This document shows positions 45,617 to 54,363 of a stretch of 64,000 nt of DNA, piece after piece (the first letter of the stretch is position 1; each line of letters opens with the position of its first letter). This DNA is from WHTI01 sp963756365. Lineage in GTDB: Bacteria > Actinomycetota > CADDZG01 > WHSQ01. The notes beneath the pieces were generated by a model, which was not told the origin of the DNA, ran no database searches, and was given only the letters and a program-made list of their open reading frames with translations. The translations under genes and the position numbers were made by a program. The stretch lies in contig CAVWNF010000003.1 in assembly GCA_963756365.1 (NCBI GenBank), positions 2,170,001-2,234,000 on the forward strand. Reading direction: 5' to 3'.

Positions 45617-46390
45617 GTGGCGAAGTCTGCAGGGTGGAATCCAAAGGAGAAGTTGGCCGAACGCGTCGACCAACTTCACCAGAGCCAGCTATGGAGGTCG
45701 ATCTTCCGCCCTGGCTCGATCTTCCGTCGCGGCTACGCCGACTCACCGCGGAACCGTGCGTATGTCGTTATGAACTCCCTGCTGTACCACCTGCACCCAG
45801 TGAAGGTGAAGCGCCACGGGATCAAGCTGTCCTACACGCTCTGTTTGGGTGGGCTGTCGTTCTTCCTCTTCATCCTGCTGACGATCACCGGCATCTACCT
45901 GATGTTCTTCTACCGACCCGATGTGGGCTCGGTGTACTCGGACATGCAGCGGCTGCAGACCCAGGTCAGCTTCGGGCTGCTCGTGAGGAACCTGCACCGA
46001 TGGGGTGCCCACCTCATGGTCATCACGGTGTTCCTACACATGGCCCGGGTCTTCTACACGGGTGCATACAAGCCCCCGCGTGAATTCAACTGGGTCGTTG
46101 GCGTCATCCTGCTGCTTCTGACTCTGCTCCTCGCGTTCACCGGCTACCTGCTCCCCTGGGACCAGCTGGCGGTCTGGGCGGTCACGGTCGGTACCGAGAT
46201 GATGAAGAACTCTCCAGTGATCGGCGACCAGGTCCAGTTCGCGCTCCTCGGCGGGCCCATCATCGGACCAGAGACATTGCTGAGGTGGTACACGCTCCAT
46301 GTGCTGTTCTTGCCGTTCATCATCGTGATCTTCATATCGATCCACTTCTGGCGAGTGCGCAAGGACGGAGGCATCTCGGGCCCCATGTAG
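45617..46390 (+). CDS. Cytochrome b, N-terminal (b6-type) subunit
   Basis: A 257-residue four-helix cytochrome b fragment of b6 type. Haem-ligand histidines appear in NLHRWGAHLMVITVFLHMARV and LRWYTLHVLFLPFIIVIFISIHFW. The quinol-site segment AFTGYLLPWDQLAVWAVTVG is conserved. The start is GTG 45617, after a GAAAGAGGA ribosome binding site. The C-terminal helices are encoded by the next gene, so cytochrome b is split as in b6f and some Firmicutes. The N-terminus is extended by about 55 hydrophilic residues. Confidence 0.92.
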   Translation: MAKSAGWNPKEKLAERVDQLHQSQLWRSIFRPGSIFRRGYADSPRNRAYVVMNSLLYHLHPVKVKRHGIKLSYTLCLGGLSFFLFILLTITGIYLMFFYRPDVGSVYSDMQRLQTQVSFGLLVRNLHRWGAHLMVITVFLHMARVFYTGAYKPPREFNWVVGVILLLLTLLLAFTGYLLPWDQLAVWAVTVGTEMMKNSPVIGDQVQFALLGGPIIGPETLLRWYTLHVLFLPFIIVIFISIHFWRVRKDGGISGPM

Positions 46391-46406
46391 GGCAGGGAGA
46401 AGACTT

Positions 46407-47201
46407 ATGCCGACACCAGACGAGGTCTACGAGCAGGTACTTGCCGAGGAGCAGGCGAAGGGTTCCAGCCCTGCAGTTGCAACCTCGCGCGCCAAAGCCG
46501 CTCGGGTGCGCTCCGAGCGGGGTTCCAAGGATCCGAACAAGCCCGATCCTTCGACGGCCTCCCCGCGCAAGCCGAAGGAAGAAGCAGCTGGCGGCGAGGC
46601 AGCCCCTGCACCGGCGGCAACCGCCACGGCGACCAAGCCATCCCCTGCGCCGAAGACAGGCGCGCCAGCGAAGAAAGCGTCAAGCAACGGGAACGGCGCG
46701 GTACCCGAGCGCGTGCAACGGCTCCTGGCGGTAGTCAAGCCGGAGGCGATCCAGAAGGTCGAGCGCCAGCCGATGGACCGGGTCAACGTGTGGCCGCATC
46801 TCATGGCGGCTGAGTTCGTTGCCCTCCTGGTCGTGTTGGTGCTCATCACCGTCTTCTCGAGCGTCGTCGACGCTCCGCTGCGTCAACTCGCCAACTTCAA
46901 CCAGACGCCGAACCCATCAAAGGCGCCGTGGTACTTCCTGGGTCTCCAGGAACTGCTGCGTTACTTCCACGCTCAGGTCGCCGGTGTTTCTATCCCAACG
47001 GTCATCATCATCGGGCTGATGGCAACTCCGTTCATCGATCGGAACCCTTCGACCCGTCCTGACGACCGTAAGCTCGCGATCGTCATCTTCTCGTTCTTCA
47101 TGCTCACGTTCGCGGTACTGACCATCATCGGAATGTTCTTCAGGGGGCCAGGCTTCAACTTCACGTTCCCCTGGAACGACGGCATCTTCTTCGAGCTATG
47201 A
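46407..47201 (+). CDS. Cytochrome b C-terminal (subunit IV-like) with N-terminal KGSS/RAK motif and linker
   Basis: A 264-residue protein. Residues 4-39 carry the PDEVYEQVL...KGSS...RAK motif; residues 40-95 are an Ala/Pro/Lys-rich linker; then a subunit IV-like core follows: RVNVWPHLMAAEFVALLVVLV, NPSKAPWYFLGLQELL (matching the PEWY quinol motif region as APWY) and two more helices to FTFPWNDGIFFEL. The N-terminus of subunit IV faces the cytoplasm in related complexes. The motif occurs also in NuoI of operon 1 and in cupredoxin 1. It follows the b6-type gene by 16 bases. Confidence 0.87.
   Translation: MPTPDEVYEQVLAEEQAKGSSPAVATSRAKAARVRSERGSKDPNKPDPSTASPRKPKEEAAGGEAAPAPAATATATKPSPAPKTGAPAKKASSNGNGAVPERVQRLLAVVKPEAIQKVERQPMDRVNVWPHLMAAEFVALLVVLVLITVFSSVVDAPLRQLANFNQTPNPSKAPWYFLGLQELLRYFHAQVAGVSIPTVIIIGLMATPFIDRNPSTRPDDRKLAIVIFSFFMLTFAVLTIIGMFFRGPGFNFTFPWNDGIFFEL
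46416..46523 (+). other. Tethered KGSS/RAK motif, copy C (subunit IV N-terminus)
   Basis: Third copy of the motif found at 3876-3986 and 26221-26331. It begins PDEVYEQVLAEEQA and continues KGSSPAVATSRAKAARVR. Alignment with the other two copies needs no gaps. An Ala/Pro-rich linker separates it from the first membrane helix. Confidence 0.75.
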
Positions 47202-47232
47202 GACCAGCGTTGCCGAGAAAAGAGGAGCACAG

Positions 47233-48036
47233 TTGAGTCCAGGAACGATCGCTCTCATCGTCGTAGCGGCTTCGGTCGCGGCGTGGGGACTGTTCATGGC
47301 GAACATCACGATCCGCCGGGAACGCAAGGCGAAAGCCGAGGCCAAGGCGCTTGCCGTCGCGGCAGGAGACACCGGCGCGCAGAAGGTGACAGCCGCTGCA
47401 CCCGAGCCCGAGCCCGAGGTGACGGTCACCAAGGTTCCCGAGAAGCAACGCAAGCCGCTCACTCCCGACCAGATGGCCGTGTCGCGCAGGCAGTTCCTCA
47501 ACCGGACATGGTCGGCATCGTTCGGGATCTTCCTCGGCATCTTCGGGATGTCCACTCTCTCCTTCCTCTGGCCCAAGTTGACGGGTGGATTCGGAACCAA
47601 GATCAGCGCAGGCAACTACGAGGACCTCTTGAACGAGGTCGGACCCGGAAACGGCTTCAAGCCGATGTTCATCGCCGAAGGGCGTTTCTGGCTCACCTAC
47701 TACGACGGGACGGGCGACTCCCCCGTTTACGACCTCATCGGGGCTGGGGACACCAAGCTTCAGGCTCTCTACCGCAAGTGCGTCCACCTCGGCTGTTCGG
47801 TCCCTCATTGCGACACTTCCATGCTGTTCGAGTGCCCCTGCCACGGCTCTAAGTACCGCCTCAACGGTGAATACTTCGGGGGCCCTGCACCACGGGGGCT
47901 TGACCGCTTCCCGGTGACCATCGAAGGCGGGAAGGTTGTCGTAGACACCGGATCGCTCCAAACGGGCCCGCCACGCGGGACGAACACGTGGCCGAAGTTC
48001 GCCGAGCCCGTCGGACCGCTCTGCGTACCGGGCTAG
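47233..48036 (+). CDS. Rieske iron-sulfur protein
   Basis: A 267-residue Rieske protein. An N-terminal helix is followed by a charged linker, then a Tat-like segment SRRQFLNRTW and a second helix (SFGIFLGIFGMSTLSFLW). The 2Fe-2S ligands are in CVHLGCSVP and CPCHGSKY, with the extra disulfide cysteines. The hinge and GGPAPRGLDRFPV are typical. The start is TTG 47233, 31 bases after subunit IV. It delivers electrons from menaquinol to the cytochrome c. Confidence 0.92.
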   Translation: MSPGTIALIVVAASVAAWGLFMANITIRRERKAKAEAKALAVAAGDTGAQKVTAAAPEPEPEVTVTKVPEKQRKPLTPDQMAVSRRQFLNRTWSASFGIFLGIFGMSTLSFLWPKLTGGFGTKISAGNYEDLLNEVGPGNGFKPMFIAEGRFWLTYYDGTGDSPVYDLIGAGDTKLQALYRKCVHLGCSVPHCDTSMLFECPCHGSKYRLNGEYFGGPAPRGLDRFPVTIEGGKVVVDTGSLQTGPPRGTNTWPKFAEPVGPLCVPG

Positions 48037-48091
48037 GCATGACGACTCTCAGGATCGAAAGGACAGGTATCGCTAAGGTGACCGAACAGCT

Positions 48092-48113
48092 GGTGATGGA
48101 CAGGTGATGGACA
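48092..48113. repeat. 11-bp tandem duplication before the cytochrome c start
   Basis: GGTGATGGACA occurs twice in a row, immediately upstream of ATG 48115. It places extra GTG/ATG codons near the start, so initiation here could be ambiguous; only ATG 48115 is in frame with the cytochrome gene and close to its first helix. Confidence 0.6.
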
Positions 48114-48114
48114 G

Positions 48115-49116
48115 ATGAGTACCGGCGACATCGCCACACTGGCGATAGTCATCCTTGCCCCCGCGGCCGCGCTGTGGTTCATCTTCATCGCGCGTACGCG
48201 TACCAAGTCGCCCGGTGCCCAACTGGGGATCCCGAAGGCGCTCCGTCCTGGGCAATCGGATGAGGTGCTCGAGGGCAAACGTCTCGAGCGCATCATGATC
48301 TACGGCGTCCTCACGACACTCGCCCTGGCGGCGTTCATCCCCGCTTACTGGCTCCCCGAGACCGAACGTCAAGAGGCCTTCCAGGAACGACAGACCGAGG
48401 GCTCGATCGAACGAGGGGAACTGGTCTTTCAGCAAGCACCCCCTCTCGAGGAGGCGGAATCGGGTGGACCTGAGACCTTCAAGGAGGTCGAGGCCGCGAT
48501 CGCTCTCGGACAGAACTGCGCCTCATGTCACGGTCCCGATGCGGGTGGCGGTCTCGCTTCAACAGGGTTCATCGATCCCGTGACTGGGAACCAGGTCGAC
48601 TACACGGCTCCCCCGCTCAACAACGTGTTCACACGTTGGGACGATGAGATCGTCGAGTTCACGATCAAGCGCGGCCGTCCCGGTACCCCGATGCCCGCAT
48701 GGGGCGTCGAGTACGGGGGCTCGATGACAGATCAGATGGTCGACGACGTCATGGCATGGCTCAAGACTCTTCCGGAGAACAACGAAGCGCCACCAGGGAT
48801 CACCGAGGATTGTCAGGATCCCGAGCCGTTCGATCTGAAATGCGGGGAAGAGATCTTCACGGCCAGGTGCGCCGTTTGTCACGGTGCCGAGGGCCAGGGC
48901 AAGGACGCCGAACCGTGGTTCCAGGGGATGGCTCTCTGGCAAGGGAAGGTCGAACACCTCAGCTCGGCCCAACACATCACCACGGTCGTGAACGGGCGCA
49001 GGTTCGCGTTCATGCCTCCCTTCAGCGACGCACCAGCACAGGGGATCCCATCGAACCCGTACCCCCTGACCACACGTCAGATCAAAGCAGTCGTTAACTA
49101 CGAACGGAGCCTCTAG
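48115..49116 (+). CDS. Membrane-bound diheme cytochrome c
   Basis: A 333-residue protein with two hydrophobic segments (about residues 7-26 and 62-80) and two cytochrome c domains: CASCH at 135-139 and CAVCH at 252-256. Likely axial methionines are in GTPMPAWG and AFMPPFSD. It probably takes electrons from the Rieske protein and passes them to the caa3 oxidase or a copper protein, replacing cytochrome c1. It is third in the Rieske/cytochrome b/cytochrome c order and depends on the ccm cluster. Confidence 0.9.
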   Translation: MSTGDIATLAIVILAPAAALWFIFIARTRTKSPGAQLGIPKALRPGQSDEVLEGKRLERIMIYGVLTTLALAAFIPAYWLPETERQEAFQERQTEGSIERGELVFQQAPPLEEAESGGPETFKEVEAAIALGQNCASCHGPDAGGGLASTGFIDPVTGNQVDYTAPPLNNVFTRWDDEIVEFTIKRGRPGTPMPAWGVEYGGSMTDQMVDDVMAWLKTLPENNEAPPGITEDCQDPEPFDLKCGEEIFTARCAVCHGAEGQGKDAEPWFQGMALWQGKVEHLSSAQHITTVVNGRRFAFMPPFSDAPAQGIPSNPYPLTTRQIKAVVNYERSL

Positions 49117-49118
49117 GG

Positions 49119-49805
49119 ATGGATGCGATAGCACTCGAGGGCTACGGAGCGTTTATCTCCGGGCTCATCGTCTTCTGCGGCAGCGTATGGCTGCTGCTGG
49201 CGGTGGTGCTTGGCTCTCGCCTGGCGTACTTCATCACGGCGTCCGTGACCCTGGGATTCATCCTCATCATGTCGCTCGTCTGGTCGTTCACCCAACTTGG
49301 ACCTCTCGGTGAATTGCCCTCATGGAACGGCACCGCAGCCGGAACCACGGCCGCTGAGGTCGAGTTCTCCGCAGCGTCCTCGTACCCGGACGGTGAATGG
49401 CGGGTTCCGGATCCAGAGGTCGAGGAAGACGTCGCCCAGAGCACCGAGGCCGAGGGTGCCGCCACCGAGTACCTCGCAACGTTGATCGATGACGGAGAGA
49501 TCACCGCCTATGACGCACCCGCCGATGCATCCGTCTCGTCCGGATCGACGAGATTGATCGAGCAGAACGGTGACGTTTACGCAGCGACCTTGTTCCAGCC
49601 TCTCGATCCGAACAACGACGAGGCCGAGGCCCTCCAGGTCGGTGACCCCGACACCGTGTTGGTAGTGACGTCATTCGATCCAGGAAACCCCTACTCGCTG
49701 GCCCGTCAGATCATGGTGGGAACACTGCTTCTGTTCGTCTTGCACCTATTCGGACTCAGCAGATCGGAACGCAAGGCCCGTGAGATCACGGAGTCGGTCG
49801 CGTGA
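49119..49805 (+). CDS. Membrane protein of the bc operon, unknown
   Basis: A 228-residue protein with two N-terminal helices (FISGLIVFCGSVWLLLAVVLG and LAYFITASVTLGFILIMSLVW), an extracytoplasmic acidic domain of about 120 residues and a C-terminal helix (IMVGTLLLFVLHLFGL) followed by RSERKAREI. It starts 2 bases after the cytochrome c stop and overlaps the next gene by 4. I do not recognise a family; position suggests an accessory subunit of the complex. Confidence 0.65.
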   Translation: MDAIALEGYGAFISGLIVFCGSVWLLLAVVLGSRLAYFITASVTLGFILIMSLVWSFTQLGPLGELPSWNGTAAGTTAAEVEFSAASSYPDGEWRVPDPEVEEDVAQSTEAEGAATEYLATLIDDGEITAYDAPADASVSSGSTRLIEQNGDVYAATLFQPLDPNNDEAEALQVGDPDTVLVVTSFDPGNPYSLARQIMVGTLLLFVLHLFGLSRSERKAREITESVA

Positions 49806-50005
49806 AGGACACGGGAAAGGATCGACCCATGAGGTTCACGAACAAGTTGCGATCGCTTCTCCTGACCGCGGTCGTTCTGGCCACACCCGCTTGTGGTGGT
49901 GGGATCGACGGGGGCGAGCAAGGCGGTCGTGCCTTCATCGCGCTCGCTGCATTCCTCGTGCTCGGCGCGATCATCCTCTACGTCGCACTAGGGCGCGAGG
50001 ACTGA
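49802..50005 (+). CDS. Small lipoprotein-like membrane peptide, unknown
   Basis: 67 residues: a possible lipoprotein signal (LRSLLLTAVVLATPAC) followed by GGGIDGGEQGG and a second helix (AFIALAAFLVLGAIILYVAL). It overlaps the preceding gene by 4 bases. The start could also be ATG 49829. It ends the bc operon; a hairpin follows at 50006. Confidence 0.55.
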   Translation: MKDTGKDRPMRFTNKLRSLLLTAVVLATPACGGGIDGGEQGGRAFIALAAFLVLGAIILYVALGRED

Positions 50006-50029
50006 CGCACCAGTCCCTTTGGGGGTGCG
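50006..50029. terminator. Hairpin between convergent bc and tad operons
   Basis: CGCACC-AGT-CCC-TTT-GGG-GGTGCG forms a stem with a small bulge directly after the bc operon stop and 24 bases before the end of the tad operon. There is no T-run on either strand, so it is only a weak terminator candidate. Confidence 0.45.
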
Positions 50030-50053
50030 ACACGAGGTTCTGATCTGCGTTGG

Positions 50054-50953
50054 TCAGGTGCCTCGAACGATGTTCTCGAGGATCTCGATCGCCCCAGGAC
50101 CGACGGTAACGACGAAGAGGGCAGGGAAGATGAAGAGGATCAAGGGGAACAGGATCTTCACCGGGGCCTGAGCGGCCTTCTCCCGAGCCCTCTGGCGACG
50201 CTTGAGACGTACCTGGGCCGCTTGAACCCTGAGGACGTCAGCCACAGGAGAGCCCATCTGATCCGCTTGCACGAGAGCGATCACGAAGCCTGACAACTCC
50301 GAGACGTCCGTTCGCTCGCGCAGGTTGATCAGTGCATCCCGGCGCGATACACCCAGCTCGATCTCTCTCAGGACCCTGGTGAACTCGCCGCCCAGGGGAC
50401 CCTTGAGGTTCTCGGTGACGATGTCCATAGCCTGTTCAAGCCCGAGGCCCGCTTCGACCGTGATCGACAAGAGGTCGAGCGCTTCCGGCAGATCGAGGGC
50501 GATCCTGTTCTGTCGGTCCCGCCCCCGTGAGTCGAGCCAGATGTCAGGCATGAAGGAGGCCAGGAGCCCCAGCACCGCTCCCCAGACCAACGGCGGAAAG
50601 CTCCCGACCGGGGTGGAGAAACCGAGCAGGAACCCCACGAGTGCGGCTACTGCCTTGTAGGTCATGACCTTCTCGACGGTGAGCTCCCCCTCGAGTCCGG
50701 CGTACTCGATCCGACTCCGGATCAGGTTCACCCTCCCGGTCGGAGAGACCCTCCGCATAAGTCCAGCAGCCCGCTCGAGCATCGGTTCGAGAACGCGGTA
50801 GATGGAGCCCGGCTCGGGACCCTTGTCCTCACCCGATACATCGATGGAGACCGGGGGGATCGTCGCCACCTGAGAGCGGATCTGGGCGAGGCCGTAGGCG
50901 AACGCGCCAACACCTCCGCCTACGAGGATCGCTCCGAGCAATACAACGATCAC
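50054..50953 (-). CDS. tadC: Tad pilus inner-membrane protein TadC
   Basis: A 299-residue GspF-domain protein, last gene of the tad operon. It has an N-terminal helix (IVVLLGAILVGGGVGAFAYGL), a central helix pair and the type II secretion F region LPEALDLLSITVEAGLGLEQAM, then QADQMGSPVADVLRVQA and a C-terminal helix. With TadB it forms the membrane platform for Flp pilus assembly. It starts one base after the tadB stop. Confidence 0.9.
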   Translation of the reverse strand: MIVVLLGAILVGGGVGAFAYGLAQIRSQVATIPPVSIDVSGEDKGPEPGSIYRVLEPMLERAAGLMRRVSPTGRVNLIRSRIEYAGLEGELTVEKVMTYKAVAALVGFLLGFSTPVGSFPPLVWGAVLGLLASFMPDIWLDSRGRDRQNRIALDLPEALDLLSITVEAGLGLEQAMDIVTENLKGPLGGEFTRVLREIELGVSRRDALINLRERTDVSELSGFVIALVQADQMGSPVADVLRVQAAQVRLKRRQRAREKAAQAPVKILFPLILFIFPALFVVTVGPGAIEILENIVRGT

Positions 50954-50954
50954 A

Positions 50955-51908
50955 TCACACCTCGATCTTGATGATCCGGGACATCACATAGAAACCGATC
51001 AGCATCATGAACGTCGCCCCCGCCACCATCACGATGCCGGGCCCTGTCGTGAACAGCGGATCGAGATAGTCGGGGTTGGTGATCAGCAAGAAGGCTGCAA
51101 CGACGAACGGCAGCGCCCCCAAGATGTACGCCGACAGTTTGCCTTCCGCCACGAGGGCTCTCAGCTCGCGCCTTACCTCTTCGCGTGCCCTCATGAACTC
51201 GGCAACCGTCCGAAGGATGTCGGCAAGGCGCCCACCCGTCCGCTGTTGGACGACGATCGCCTGAACCGTCCAGGTGAGATCTCGCGAGCCGAGCCGTTCG
51301 GACATCGCGTGCAGGGAGTCGACCAAGGGGGCACCGAGCCGAGCCGCAGAAAGAACCCTGGCAAACTCGGAAGCGGCCGGCTCATCAGCCTCGCTGACGA
51401 CCACCTCCAACGACTGTTGGATCGACGACCCCGACTCGAGAGCGGCGGCCAAGAGGTCCAAGACGTCCGGAAGCTGCTCCTCGAACGCCGCCTTCCGCTT
51501 GTCCACGGAGCGGCTCATCAACAGATAGGGAACGATCAGGCCCGCGCCGCCGAGCAGAACGCCAAGCACGCTGGAGCCACCGGCGACACCCAACAGGAAC
51601 CCAACTATCCCGGCCACCAGAGATGCCGACACGAACTCGCCCGACGACACACGCCAATCGCTGCGATCGATCTTGGAAGTGATCGAGGCGAACGCACCGC
51701 TGCTTCCGAGAGCCTTCTCGGCCAGGAGCCCGGCACGCGCCAGAAGCTTGGAGGTCTCAGCAGCTTTGTCCGGATCACTGTCCAGGTAGGCAACGTCGAT
51801 CAGTTCCTTGAGGTTCCTAACCTTCCGTTGCCGGCGCGCGCCAACGGCGAAGAAGATGGCAAAGATACCCCCGCCAACGAACAGCGCACCCAAGAGGACC
51901 GAGATCAT
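50955..51908 (-). CDS. tadB: Tad pilus inner-membrane protein TadB
   Basis: A 317-residue GspF-domain protein. Marks are QLPDVLDLLAAALESGSSIQQSL and VQQRTGGRLADILRTVAEFMRAREEVRRELRAL. Helices lie at the N-terminus, the centre (VAGIVGFLLGVAGGSSVLG) and the C-terminus. It is TadC's paralogue and partner and sits 2 bases after the tadA stop. Confidence 0.9.
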   Translation of the reverse strand: MISVLLGALFVGGGIFAIFFAVGARRQRKVRNLKELIDVAYLDSDPDKAAETSKLLARAGLLAEKALGSSGAFASITSKIDRSDWRVSSGEFVSASLVAGIVGFLLGVAGGSSVLGVLLGGAGLIVPYLLMSRSVDKRKAAFEEQLPDVLDLLAAALESGSSIQQSLEVVVSEADEPAASEFARVLSAARLGAPLVDSLHAMSERLGSRDLTWTVQAIVVQQRTGGRLADILRTVAEFMRAREEVRRELRALVAEGKLSAYILGALPFVVAAFLLITNPDYLDPLFTTGPGIVMVAGATFMMLIGFYVMSRIIKIEV

Positions 51909-51910
51909 CG

Positions 51911-53452
51911 CTACCTCTTCCCCCCAGATTCTTCACCGCGGAAGATCTTGGCCTCCAGGGCCGCACCACGCTCGGCGAGCTTCTCTGCCACCTTCGGCCT
52001 CAGACCTGTCGCCTTCAAGGGTCCGTCACCCTGACGCTTGAAAACATCCTGCATCGTGATGACATCGCCCTCGCGACCCTGGATCTCGGCGATCGCGTCG
52101 ATGGTGCGACGCCCATCGCTCTTCCTCTGGAGCTGGATGACCACATCTAGAGCGCCCGCGATCTGCTCGCGAACCGCCGGGAGCGGAAGATCGAGCCCAC
52201 TGAAAAGCACCATGGTCTCGAGGCGAGCAAGGGCATCGCGCGCGGTATTCGCGTGGATCGTGGTGAGAGAACCCTCGTGGCCGGTGTTCATCGCCTGGAG
52301 CATGTCGAGAGCTTCGCCACCGCGCACCTCACCGACGACGATACGGTCGGGGCGCATGCGCAGCGCGTTGCGGACGAGGTCACGGATCGCTACCTGGCCG
52401 ACGCCCTCGATGTTCGGAGGGCGAGACTCGAGGCGAACCACATGCGGCTGCTCGAGCTTCAGTTCGGCTGCATCCTCGACCGTGATCACGCGATCGTCCT
52501 CGGGGATGTAATTGGACAGTACGTTCAGCAGCGTCGTCTTTCCGGTGCCGGTACCGCCCGAGATAAGGATGTTGAGTTTCCCGCGCACCGCGGCTTCAAG
52601 GAACACAGCCGCATCTTGCGACAAGGATTCCATGCGGATCAGATCCACGACCGTGTACGGCATCTCCGGGAACCGTCGGATCGTCAACACAGCCTCGCCC
52701 ACGACGAGAGGCGGGATGATCGCGTTGATGCGGCTCCCGTCCTTCAGTCGCCCGTCCGCCATGGGCGATGCCTCGTCGACGCGTCGGCCTGCTACCGCAA
52801 GCATGCGGTCGATGACCTGTCGGTAAGCGGCGGGCCCAGAGAACTTCACTGGCGTCTGCTCGACCTTCCCGCCGCGCTCGATCCAGATCTGGTCATGCGC
52901 GTTGCACATGATCTCGGTGACGGTGGGATCCTCCATGATCGCTTCCAGCGGGCCCCACCCCAGCATGTCGGCCAGCATCTCCTGGAAGAAGTTCGCCCGC
53001 TCACGTGGGCTAACCGTGACGCTGGAGTTCCGCATCTCTTCCGCGAGCTGACGTTCGAGCCGCACCCGCAGTTGACCTTCGTCGACCGCCCCACTCGCCA
53101 ACTTGGGGCCGAGTTCCTTGATCACCGAGGTACGGACCCGCGCCTTCAGCAGTTCCAGTGCTTCGTTCTGGTGTTCGAGTGAGGCGAGCCTGCTCTTTGC
53201 TGCCGGCTGCGCGGGTGGTGGGATCGATCGCTTGGCCCGGGGCTTGGGAGGCTCGACCAACTCAGCATCCTCCGCTGGTTCGACGGGAGGCGTTTCTGCC
53301 TCGTCGTCTGGCGCTTGCTCGACAGCCGCTTCGGCCTCTTCCACTTCCTGAGGTTCCTTCGCCACGTCCTCGGTGCCCACTCCGGTACCGACCTGTTCCT
53401 CATCGGCGCCGACCTCTTTCGCCACCTTCGCGAGACGCTCGGATAGCTTCAT
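51911..53452 (-). CDS. tadA: Tad pilus secretion ATPase TadA (CpaF family)
   Basis: A 513-residue hexameric ATPase. The N-terminal 85 residues are acidic and low-complexity, followed by the helical N-domain (ERANFFQEMLADMLGWGPLE). The ATPase core has Walker A ISGGTGTGKTTLLNVL, the Asp box VEDAAELKLEQPHVVRLE and Walker B-like RPDRIVVGEVRGGEALDML, then TGHEGSLTTIHAN. It overlaps the tadZ stop by 4 bases. Confidence 0.95.
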   Translation of the reverse strand: MKLSERLAKVAKEVGADEEQVGTGVGTEDVAKEPQEVEEAEAAVEQAPDDEAETPPVEPAEDAELVEPPKPRAKRSIPPPAQPAAKSRLASLEHQNEALELLKARVRTSVIKELGPKLASGAVDEGQLRVRLERQLAEEMRNSSVTVSPRERANFFQEMLADMLGWGPLEAIMEDPTVTEIMCNAHDQIWIERGGKVEQTPVKFSGPAAYRQVIDRMLAVAGRRVDEASPMADGRLKDGSRINAIIPPLVVGEAVLTIRRFPEMPYTVVDLIRMESLSQDAAVFLEAAVRGKLNILISGGTGTGKTTLLNVLSNYIPEDDRVITVEDAAELKLEQPHVVRLESRPPNIEGVGQVAIRDLVRNALRMRPDRIVVGEVRGGEALDMLQAMNTGHEGSLTTIHANTARDALARLETMVLFSGLDLPLPAVREQIAGALDVVIQLQRKSDGRRTIDAIAEIQGREGDVITMQDVFKRQGDGPLKATGLRPKVAEKLAERGAALEAKIFRGEESGGKR

Positions 53453-54363
53453 CGGTCTCCCTCCTCCTTGGAGAACAACCGCGCGAAGAAACCGCCCCCT
53501 GACTCGCGCGGTGCCGCGGCGTCCACCGCCGCAGCTAGATCACCCGGCAACGTGTCTCGTACCGCTTGGACCACCTGCCGGGACACCTTGTGCGTCGGTT
53601 CTGAGTCGACCACGACCCGTCCGACGTTCATCGAGCGCATTACCGCGCGAGATTGCGCGATGGTCCCGACGAAACGGTTGTTGAAGGTGTCTTGAGCTTG
53701 CTTCACGTCGAGCCCCACATCGGAATCGACCTTGTTAAGGATCAGACGCAGGCGACTGTCGTCGATCTTCAGACGATGGATCGTGTCGAGGAAGACACTC
53801 AGGTTCTTGAGACTCGGGACGTCAAGTGTCGCCATCACCACTACCAGTGCGCTCCGGTCCAAAGCCGTCAGCACGATCTCGTTGAGCGACGGCGGGGTAT
53901 CGACCACCACAACGTCATAACGATGCTTCACGGCATCGAACACACGGTCTGCGTCTCTGGCCCCCACGTAATCAGCGAGAGACGGGTCGCGGGGAGCGGT
54001 CAAAACATCGAAACCGTCGTGCTGGACGACCAGTTCCTCGAGATGCTCCGCGAATGCCTCGTTGGGCAAAGGGGTTCCCTTGGCTCCATAGAGGCCGTCG
54101 TACAACGAGTACTCGGGGCGCAACTGAAGCGCCGCTGCAACCTCCCCGAACTGCAGGTCGAGGTCGACGAGCAATACCTTCAGGTCGGTCCGACCCACCA
54201 AAGCTGCGAGGTTCGTCGCGAAGAAGGTCTTGCCACACCCACCGGTCGCGGACGCGACGGTGAGGATGACCGCCGAACGGGTCTTGTCCTCGATCCCCTC
54301 AGGCGTCGAGGCGGAAGACTGCTCGCTCAACTCAGCTCTTCCGGTTCGACTCAACAACATCAT
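53449..54363 (-). CDS. TadZ/CpaE-like P-loop ATPase
   Basis: A 304-residue MinD/ParA-family protein. The deviant Walker A motif reads ASATGGCGKTFFATNLA, and DLDLQFGEVAAAL and DVVVVDTPPSLNEIVL supply the other nucleotide-site residues. TadZ localises the Tad machine at the pole. The receiver-like N-terminal domain found in many CpaE proteins is absent; only about 35 residues precede the P-loop. It overlaps cpaB by 32 bases, so the true start may be later. Confidence 0.85.
   Translation of the reverse strand: MMLLSRTGRAELSEQSSASTPEGIEDKTRSAVILTVASATGGCGKTFFATNLAALVGRTDLKVLLVDLDLQFGEVAAALQLRPEYSLYDGLYGAKGTPLPNEAFAEHLEELVVQHDGFDVLTAPRDPSLADYVGARDADRVFDAVKHRYDVVVVDTPPSLNEIVLTALDRSALVVVMATLDVPSLKNLSVFLDTIHRLKIDDSRLRLILNKVDSDVGLDVKQAQDTFNNRFVGTIAQSRAVMRSMNVGRVVVDSEPTHKVSRQVVQAVRDTLPGDLAAAVDAAAPRESGGGFFARLFSKEEGDR

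Noticed and set aside
48039..48107. 22-codon open frame between Rieske and cytochrome c genes
   Set aside because: Too short, no family resemblance, no hydrophobic segment; more likely chance.
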